From the NCBI GenBank assembly GCA_032111745.1, contig JAULUH010000310.1, forward strand, positions 1 through 6,585: a DNA stretch of 6,585 nucleotides, read 5' to 3'. Of this stretch, positions 1 through 4,520 are shown piece by piece; the stretch's first letter is position 1, and the number at the start of each line of letters is the position of its first letter. The position numbers were made by a program, and so were the translations under genes. The notes below the pieces were generated by a model. That model did not search any database, was not told where the DNA came from, and saw only the letters and a list, made by a program, of their open reading frames with translations. The DNA comes from JAULUH01 sp032111745. Lineage in GTDB: Bacteria; Chloroflexota; Anaerolineae; JAAEKA01.

Positions 1-969
1 CCCCAGGTGCAGGCCCTGCGGGCCGGCGCCGACGTCGTGGTGGCCTGCCCCGGCCGGCTGCTCGACCTGATCGGCCAGGGCTCTATCAACCTATCCGGGG
101 TCGAGGTAGTGGTGCTGGACGAGGCCGACCGCATGTTCGACATGGGCTTCCTGCCCGACGTGCGCCGCATCATACGCGCCGTGCCCCACCGCCGCCAGAC
201 CCTGCTGTTCTCGGCCACCATGCCCGACGACATCCGCGCCCTGGCCGCCGAGGTGCTGCACGAGCCCCTGACCGTGCAGATCGGCCACGCCCGGCCGGCC
301 CACACGGTGGCCCATGCCCTCTACCCGGTGCCGCAGCATCTCAAGACCGCCCTTTTGAAAGAGCTGCTGGCGACCACCAACAGCGAATCGGTGTTGGTGT
401 TCACCCGCACCAAGCATCGCGCCAAGCGGCTGGCCCTGCAGCTGAAGCAGGCCGGCTTCGGCGTCACCTCGTTACAGGGCAATCTCTCGCAGAACCAGCG
501 CCAGGCCGCCCTGGACGGCTTCCGCTCGGGCGCGTTTCAGATTATGGTCGCCACCGACATCGCGGCCCGCGGCATCGACGTCGCCACCATCTCCCACGTG
601 ATCAACTACGACATGCCCGACACCACCGACGCCTACACCCACCGCATCGGGCGCACAGGGCGGGCCGAGCGCACGGGCGAGGCCTATACCCTGATCACTC
701 CCGAGGATGATCCTGCGGTGCGGGCCATCGAGCAGGTGCTGAATGGCCGCCTCGAGCGGCGTACCCTGTCCGGCTTCAACTACCAGGCCACGGCGCCGGC
801 AGATCCGCCGCGAGCGCCGCGAGCGCCGCGCGCTCCCCAGGCCCGCCCGGAGCTGGCCCCGCCCCCGGCACCCCGGCCGTCCCAGCCGGGAGCACCGCGG
901 CGCCAGGCCCCGCCCGCGCATCGCCGCCATACCGCGACCCCCGGCAGCCGTGGACAGTCCCAGCGCTAA
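1..969 (+). CDS. DEAD-box ATP-dependent RNA helicase, RhlE type (5' truncated)
   Basis: This is the C-terminal two thirds of a DEAD-box RNA helicase, which unwinds short RNA duplexes using ATP, typically in ribosome assembly or RNA decay. Counting from the first visible codon at base 1, I see the motif Ib-like CPGRLLDL, motif II DEAD at 40-43 (VLDEADRMFDMGF), motif III SAT at 71-73, motif IV around VLVFTRTK, motif V ATDIAARGID ending at 193 and motif VI HRIGRTGR at 214-221. The Q motif and Walker A (motif I) must lie upstream of the window. A GTG at 7 is in frame but cannot be the true start, because the frame is open to base 1 and conserved motifs precede it. From about residue 261 the tail is Pro/Arg/Ala-rich and low in complexity, as is common for RNA-binding tails of RhlE relatives. 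The exact subfamily (RhlE rather than CsdA, SrmB or RhlB) is inferred from the motif II and tail style. The stop TAA at 967-969 overlaps the start of the next gene. Confidence 0.95.
   Translation, partial: PQVQALRAGADVVVACPGRLLDLIGQGSINLSGVEVVVLDEADRMFDMGFLPDVRRIIRAVPHRRQTLLFSATMPDDIRALAAEVLHEPLTVQIGHARPAHTVAHALYPVPQHLKTALLKELLATTNSESVLVFTRTKHRAKRLALQLKQAGFGVTSLQGNLSQNQRQAALDGFRSGAFQIMVATDIAARGIDVATISHVINYDMPDTTDAYTHRIGRTGRAERTGEAYTLITPEDDPAVRAIEQVLNGRLERRTLSGFNYQATAPADPPRAPRAPRAPQARPELAPPPAPRPSQPGAPRRQAPPAHRRHTATPGSRGQSQR
808..834 (+). repeat. Three 9-bp tandem repeats encoding Pro-Arg-Ala in the helicase tail
   Basis: The unit CCGCGAGCG is present twice exactly (808-816 and 817-825) and once in degenerate form (826-834, CCGCGCGCT). 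Each copy encodes Pro-Arg-Ala in the helicase frame. It is a small in-frame expansion in a disordered basic tail and is likely prone to slippage between strains. Confidence 0.8.
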
Positions 970-2227
970 CGCGCTACCTATTTCCGCCTCTGCCGGGCTG
1001 GATCACATCCCGTTGCCCGGGGAGCGGCGGCTGGCCCTGCGCGTCACGCCGGCCGCCCAGCACGCCCTGCGCCAGGGCCATCCCTGGCTGTTCGCCGAGG
1101 CCGTGGTCAGCCAGAGCGCCGAGGGCCAGCCCGGCGACCTGGCCGTGATTTTCGACGACAGCCGCCACTTCCTGGCCGTCGGGCTCTACGACCCCACCTC
1201 GCCGCTGCGCGTGCGCGTGCTGCAGCACGGCACCCCCGCCACCATCGACGATGCCTGGCTGGTCGGTCGCCTTGCCGCCGCCGCCGGCCGCCGTGCTGGG
1301 CTGCCCCAGTCCGGCACCACCGGCTATCGCCTGGTGCACGGGGAGAACGATGGCCTGCCCGGCCTGGTGGTCGACCACTATGCCGGCGCCCTGGTCCTCA
1401 AGCTCTACACCCTGGCCTGGATCCCGCGCCTCCCCGGCCTGTTGGCAGCCCTGGAGGGGATCATCCCCGTCCGCAGTGTGGTGCTGCGGCTCAGCCGCCA
1501 ACTGGCTGCGCGTCCCGACTACCTTTATGGCCTGTCCGACGCCGCTGTGCTGGCGGGCGAGCCCATCACCGGCCCGGTGCTTTTCGAGGAGAACGGCTTG
1601 CGCTTCGAGGCCGATGTGAGGCAGGGCCAGAAGACCGGCTTCTTCCTCGATCAGCGGGACAACCGGGCGCGTGTCGAGAAACTGGCCGCCGGGCGCCGCA
1701 CGCTGAACGTCTTTGCCTATACCGGCGGCTTCTCCCTCTACGCGGCGCGGGCCGGGGCCCCGGATATCCTGAGCGTCGACGCCAGTGCGCCAGCGCTGGA
1801 GGCAGCCCAGCGCAACTTTGCCCTCAACGCGCACCTGGCGACGGTCGCCGCCGCCCGCCACAAAGTGCTAACCGCCGACGCCTTCGCCGCCCTGGCTGGC
1901 CTGCGGCAGCGCGGGCAACGCTTCGACCTGGTGATCGTCGATCCGCCGGCCCTGGCCCACCGGGCGGAGGATGCCCACCGCGCGTTGCGGGTCTACGGCC
2001 ACCTGGCCGCGCTGGCCTTGAGCGTCACCGCGCCGGGTGGTGTCCTGGTGATGTCCTCCTGTTCCAGCCGCGTGGCCGCGCCCAGCTTCTTCGCCACGGT
2101 GAACCGGGTGGCCCGCCACAAGGGCCGGCCCCTCCAGGAGCTGGAGCGCACCGGCCATCCTATCGACCACCCCATCGGCTTTCCCGAGGGCGCTTACCTC
2201 AAGTGCCTGTTTGCCGTTGCCCCCTGA
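950..2227 (+). CDS. rlmI: Class I rRNA large-subunit methyltransferase, RlmI-like (PUA + Rossmann SAM domain)
   Basis: The product is a S-adenosylmethionine-dependent methyltransferase of the RlmI/YccW family, whose E. coli member makes 5-methylcytosine at 23S rRNA position 1962. With GTG 950 as start it is 425 residues, close to the E. coli length of about 396. The N-terminal part (about residues 25-100, HPWLFAEAVV and following) is PUA-like. The middle has GQKTGFFLDQRDNR at 226-239, a family signature next to the SAM pocket. Motif I is NVFAYTGGFSLYAA from 253, motif IV is VDPP with Asp331-Pro-Pro, and SSCSS at 369-373 holds the probable catalytic Cys371. The start is uncertain. GTG 950 has no clear ribosome binding site and would rely on coupling to the helicase stop, while TTG 1013 gives 404 residues beginning just before the conserved part. 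An ATG at 743 is open but lies wholly inside the helicase tail. The gene ends 9 bp before the convergent flavin reductase-like gene. The position of methylation is inferred from family, not shown. Confidence 0.88.
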   Translation: MDSPSANALPISASAGLDHIPLPGERRLALRVTPAAQHALRQGHPWLFAEAVVSQSAEGQPGDLAVIFDDSRHFLAVGLYDPTSPLRVRVLQHGTPATIDDAWLVGRLAAAAGRRAGLPQSGTTGYRLVHGENDGLPGLVVDHYAGALVLKLYTLAWIPRLPGLLAALEGIIPVRSVVLRLSRQLAARPDYLYGLSDAAVLAGEPITGPVLFEENGLRFEADVRQGQKTGFFLDQRDNRARVEKLAAGRRTLNVFAYTGGFSLYAARAGAPDILSVDASAPALEAAQRNFALNAHLATVAAARHKVLTADAFAALAGLRQRGQRFDLVIVDPPALAHRAEDAHRALRVYGHLAALALSVTAPGGVLVMSSCSSRVAAPSFFATVNRVARHKGRPLQELERTGHPIDHPIGFPEGAYLKCLFAVAP

Positions 2228-2236
2228 CCTGATCAC

Positions 2237-2869
2237 CTACTTGTGGGGAATCTGCGATACTGGACGCACCAGGTCGAACATCGCGTCCGCCACCCGGCAA
2301 TAGCCGTTGCCGGCCAGGCGGCCGATGGGCTGCAGCCGGGCGATGTCGATCTTGTCCGGGCCGATCAGCAGGGTGTCGTCCACGTGCAACAGCAGCACCT
2401 GGCCGATCACCACGCTGGCCGCGCCGGGCTCCGTGCCCAGGTCCAGGATGTGGGCGACCCGGCATTCGAAATGGATGGGGCTGGCGGCCACGCGCGGGGG
2501 CCGCACCAGGGCCGACGGCGCGGTGGCCAGGCCGGCGACCGCAAACTCGTCGACGTCCCCGGGGAGCTCGGCCGAGGTGAGGTTCATGGCGGGGCCGAGG
2601 GCCTCGGTGACGATGTTGACCACGAACTCGCCGGTGGCCCGCACATTGCGCAGCGTGTCTTTGGGGCCGGCGTCCGTCTCCCGCACCGTGGGGCAGAACA
2701 GGACGTGGGGTGGGTTGGCGCCGGCGGCGTTGAAGAAGGAAAAGGGGGCCAGGTTCGGCGTGCCTGCCTCGTCGACCGTCGAGATCCAGCCGATCGGCCG
2801 GGGCACGATGGAGCCGATCATGAGCTTGTACAGCGACTTCCAGGGGAGAGAGCCGGGGATGAATTCCAT
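2237..2869 (-). CDS. Flavin reductase-like FMN-binding split-barrel protein
   Basis: The 210-residue product belongs to the flavin reductase-like (DIM6/NtaB) FMN-binding split-barrel family, whose members bind FMN and often reduce flavin with NAD(P)H for a partner oxygenase. Many have no known substrate. Visible family blocks are VPRPIGWIST (22-31), NLAPFSFFNAAGANPP (39-54), and KDTLRN (70-75) followed by FVVNIV (82-87), which line the flavin phosphate and isoalloxazine sites. PIGRLAGNGY (181-190) near the C terminus is also family-like. ATG at 2869-2867 is chosen because GGAG lies 7 bp upstream and conserved sequence begins at once; the frame stays open to 3259 but has no family similarity there. 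There is no signal peptide or membrane segment, so it is probably cytosolic. An extended -10 promoter lies upstream (2956-2985). No oxygenase is nearby in this window, so the substrate remains unknown. The gene is convergent with the methyltransferase and divergent from the CHAT-NACHT unit. Confidence 0.9.
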   Translation of the reverse strand: MEFIPGSLPWKSLYKLMIGSIVPRPIGWISTVDEAGTPNLAPFSFFNAAGANPPHVLFCPTVRETDAGPKDTLRNVRATGEFVVNIVTEALGPAMNLTSAELPGDVDEFAVAGLATAPSALVRPPRVAASPIHFECRVAHILDLGTEPGAASVVIGQVLLLHVDDTLLIGPDKIDIARLQPIGRLAGNGYCRVADAMFDLVRPVSQIPHK

Positions 2870-2876
2870 CAGGGTG

Positions 2877-2880
2877 CTCC
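2877..2880 (-). promoter_or_regulatory. Ribosome binding site of the flavin reductase-like gene
   Basis: Read on the minus strand, GGAG is followed by 7 nt and then ATG at 2869. This fixes the start well downstream of the beginning of the open frame. Confidence 0.7.
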
Positions 2881-2955
2881 AGGGTGAGTAGCGGGATAGG
2901 CTGGCAGGTGGCCCAGCGGGCTTGGTGGTGCTGGCAGGCCAGACCGGCGGGGCGC

Positions 2956-2985
2956 AGTATAGCATGGCTGGCGGGAGAAGAGCAA
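2956..2985 (-). promoter_or_regulatory. Predicted sigma-70-type promoter of the flavin reductase-like gene
   Basis: On the minus strand TTGCTC (2985-2980, 4 of 6 to TTGACA) is followed after 18 bp by TATACT (2961-2956, 5 of 6 to TATAAT), and the bases just before the -10 box are TGC, an extended -10 feature. It lies 87 bp upstream of the ATG and points toward the gene. It was found by eye and not tested. Confidence 0.55.
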
Positions 2986-3054
2986 TCATAACGACCACGG
3001 ATGCTGGCCGATACGCCCAGAGGAAGGCATCTTGCAGCCTGGAAAAGAAAAAAG

Positions 3055-3090
3055 CACTAGTCAAGGGGATACTTTTGTGGTAGACTAGTG
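3055..3090. repeat. Perfect 8-bp inverted repeat with 20-bp spacer
   Basis: CACTAGTC at 3055-3062 is the exact reverse complement of GACTAGTG at 3083-3090. The arms enclose most of a candidate + strand promoter, so a regulator binding both arms could block RNA polymerase. On the minus strand the second arm is followed directly by CTTTTTTCTTTTCC, so the same element could act as a weak intrinsic terminator against antisense transcription leaving the unknown gene. The 20-nt loop and the A/T content of the stem make the terminator reading only moderate. Confidence 0.6.
3058..3086 (+). promoter_or_regulatory. Candidate promoter of the unknown gene/CHAT-NACHT unit
   Basis: TAGTCA (3058-3063, 4 of 6 to TTGACA), a 17-bp spacer and TAGACT (3081-3086, 4 of 6 to TATAAT) make a weak housekeeping-type promoter. 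The two boxes fall in the two arms of the inverted repeat. Transcription would begin near 3093 and give a leader of about 130 nt with the hairpin at 3115-3142 in it. It is the best match I see in the A/T-richer part of the gap, but both boxes are imperfect. Confidence 0.35.
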
Positions 3091-3114
3091 GTGACATTTC
3101 AATGAAGTCTTGAC

Positions 3115-3142
3115 GCTGCGCAGGCGCGGGCGCCTGTGCAGC
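3115..3142 (+). promoter_or_regulatory. Strong hairpin in the leader of the unknown gene/CHAT-NACHT unit
   Basis: GCTGCGCAGGCG (3115-3126) pairs with CGCCTGTGCAGC (3131-3142) over 12 bp with one G-U pair (3120/3137) and a CGGG tetraloop. No T run follows, so it does not look like a complete intrinsic terminator. It may be an RNA structure that controls expression or stability of the mRNA, or a palindromic protein-binding site. It starts about 83 bp before the ATG of the first gene. Confidence 0.55.
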
Positions 3143-3213
3143 ATGGGTGGTTGTGCGGGTACGGGCCAGGTACGCAAGGTGGCCGATGTGGAGTGCATCT
3201 CGGGCCGCCGCCC

Positions 3214-3221
3214 AGGGAGGA
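3214..3221 (+). promoter_or_regulatory. Ribosome binding site of the unknown 419-residue gene
   Basis: AGGGAGGA ends 3 nt before ATG 3225, with its GGAGG core close to the start. This near-ideal site supports ATG 3225 over the GTG at 3147 that would add 26 Arg/Ala-rich residues. Confidence 0.75.
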
Positions 3222-3224
3222 GCC

Positions 3225-4484
3225 ATGGCTGTGGATAGTCTGGCGAAGGACTTCGTCATCCCGTTTGAGCTTGATCGGGCCGCCGCCCAGGCGGAGCAAC
3301 CACTGATCTACCGGCCGTGGGGGACACGGACGATCAAGCTGAAGGTCACCGCGGCCACTGACATGCCGCGGCTGTGGGTCCGGCCCCAGGGGGTGCTGGC
3401 GGAGGAGGCGGCGCTGGGCATCTACAAGGCCTACGCCGACGACAGCCGCGCGTTCCACATCACGTGGGGGGGTGGGCACGAGTGCGGGCCTTGCGTGAAG
3501 AGCAGGGATATGCTCAGCGCGTTTGAGACCTGTGCGCCTTTGCAGGCCAACGACGCGAGCTATCTGTTCTTCAACCTCACACATGCCGGCGCGGAACTGC
3601 CCGCCGCGGCTACCATTACGTTGAGGGCATTCGAATGCCTGAAGAGCAATGGGAAGGCCATCGAGCAGGACCAGGCCAGGCTTAGCCTCCCGATCCAGGC
3701 GCCGCCCGGCCTGCCGCCGGTGGGGGAGATCATGCGGGTGGTGCCGGCGACAGAGCAGAACTCCTGGATTGTATCACCCGGCCGCTACCTGCCGGCCTAC
3801 GACTCGCGCTGGTGGCCGTCGCCCGAGGTGACATATGTGGCCAGCGAGCCCCTACCCCTGGTGATGCGCGCCGGCGAGGGCGCCCTGCTGCTGCAATGGG
3901 GAGAGGGGGGGCCGACGATTGGCGTGATCGAGGATCATACCGAGCCCTCGGTGCTGCACCTGGCCGAGGCGCTGGCCTTCGAGCTATTTGCCTTCGACCA
4001 GTGGTCCGTGGCCTTGCGGACCTGGTTCTTCTGGGTGGACAGCTACGTGGGAGGAGGCTTCTTTGCCGGCCGGCACGAGGTGCCGGATGCCGAGCGCTTC
4101 GACATGGTCATCCGGCGCAGGGATGGGCGGGTGTTGCTGGCGGGGACCGATCTGCACTGGCGCGAGGTGTGGGCGCGGGTGCTGCCGGCCAAGATTCTGC
4201 GCGCGACGCTGGGCATGCCACGCGAGACGGCCATGAAGCTGGCGCGGGAGAAGTGGAGCGAAACCTGGAACGAGATTTGGGCCACGGCGCGCAACAACGG
4301 TGAGCCGGACCACGACGACGGGCATCCCCACAACCCGGTGGATCCCTACATCCGTCGCCTGGCCGAGCGGGAGGCTACGGTGACCCTCAAGGCCAGCGGC
4401 ACAGAGGCGCATGTCCCCACCCTGCACAACGTGGAGCAGCGGCGCCCGCCGGCCATGACCAGCAGCGACGTACGGCTAGGGTAG
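3225..4484 (+). CDS. Unrecognised 419-residue protein upstream of the CHAT-NACHT gene
   Basis: I do not recognise this protein and assign no function. ATG 3225 is preceded by a strong AGGGAGGA site, and codon use is GC-rich and consistent throughout. The first 170 residues alternate polar and hydrophobic positions in a way that suggests beta-rich structure. They include HECGPC at 85-90, with Cys87 and Cys90 spaced as in thioredoxin or zinc sites, although no thioredoxin fold signature surrounds it. Residues 232-280 are hydrophobic and aromatic (for example WSVALRTWFFWVDSY at 260-274, with Arg265 and Asp272 inside), more like a buried core or amphipathic region than a clean transmembrane helix. 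No N-terminal signal peptide is seen, so it is probably cytosolic. The last 30 or so residues look disordered. It ends 36 bp before the CHAT-NACHT start on the same strand, which suggests one operon. By context it could be a substrate, regulator or sensor for the CHAT protease. That is inference only. Confidence 0.85.
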   Translation: MAVDSLAKDFVIPFELDRAAAQAEQPLIYRPWGTRTIKLKVTAATDMPRLWVRPQGVLAEEAALGIYKAYADDSRAFHITWGGGHECGPCVKSRDMLSAFETCAPLQANDASYLFFNLTHAGAELPAAATITLRAFECLKSNGKAIEQDQARLSLPIQAPPGLPPVGEIMRVVPATEQNSWIVSPGRYLPAYDSRWWPSPEVTYVASEPLPLVMRAGEGALLLQWGEGGPTIGVIEDHTEPSVLHLAEALAFELFAFDQWSVALRTWFFWVDSYVGGGFFAGRHEVPDAERFDMVIRRRDGRVLLAGTDLHWREVWARVLPAKILRATLGMPRETAMKLAREKWSETWNEIWATARNNGEPDHDDGHPHNPVDPYIRRLAEREATVTLKASGTEAHVPTLHNVEQRRPPAMTSSDVRLG

Positions 4485-4505
4485 GCCGGACGAGGCAGCT
4501 TTCGT

Positions 4506-4511
4506 GGAGAG
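4506..4511 (+). promoter_or_regulatory. Ribosome binding site of the CHAT-NACHT gene
   Basis: GGAGAG is followed by 9 nt and ATG 4521. It lies in the 36-bp gap after the preceding stop, where there is no room for an obvious separate promoter. Confidence 0.55.
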
Positions 4512-4520
4512 CGGATCGCC

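Larger units (their letters stand above)
2870..3224. other. Divergent intergenic region with promoters, inverted repeat and hairpin
   Basis: These 355 bases separate the flavin reductase-like gene from the unknown gene/CHAT-NACHT unit. I see no convincing coding sequence. The stretch about 2980-3110 is richer in A/T than everything around it, with a purine run GGAAAAGAAAAAAG at 3041-3054. It contains a minus-strand promoter (2956-2985), an 8-bp inverted repeat with a candidate + strand promoter (3055-3090), and a strong hairpin (3115-3142). Confidence 0.75.

Noticed and set aside
743..949. N-terminal extension of the methyltransferase from ATG 743
   Set aside because: The extra 69 residues are Arg/Pro-rich out-of-frame translation of the helicase tail and precede the PUA-like start of the family. 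The helicase frame accounts for this DNA.
974..1861. 295-residue minus-strand open frame opposite the methyltransferase
   Set aside because: It is low-complexity Gly/Gln/Ala-rich antisense sequence typical of GC-rich coding DNA, while the + strand has clear family motifs.
2228..2236. Bidirectional terminator between the convergent methyltransferase and flavin reductase-like genes
   Set aside because: The gap is only 9 bp, and I found no convincing stem with a T run in or around it.
3110..3138. TTGACG (3110-3115) as a -35 box for the protease unit
   Set aside because: The -35 match is good, but at 16-18 bp spacing the sequence is GC-rich hairpin DNA with no -10-like box.
3115..3142. Hairpin as an intrinsic terminator
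   Set aside because: No T run follows on the + strand, and on the minus strand the sequence after the stem is also not T-rich enough.
3147..3224. 26-residue extension of the unknown protein from GTG 3147
   Set aside because: No ribosome binding site is seen, the residues are Arg/Ala-rich, and ATG 3225 has a near-ideal site.
2870..3259. 130-residue N-terminal extension of the flavin reductase-like gene from 3259 on the minus strand
   Set aside because: It would run through the divergent promoter region and the start of the unknown gene, has no family similarity, and a good GGAG site precedes the internal ATG at 2869.
3225..4484. Unknown protein as a bacterial gasdermin or thioredoxin
   Set aside because: It is much longer than typical bacterial gasdermins, and I see no lipidated N-terminal cysteine. 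Apart from CGPC, no thioredoxin-fold sequence was seen.
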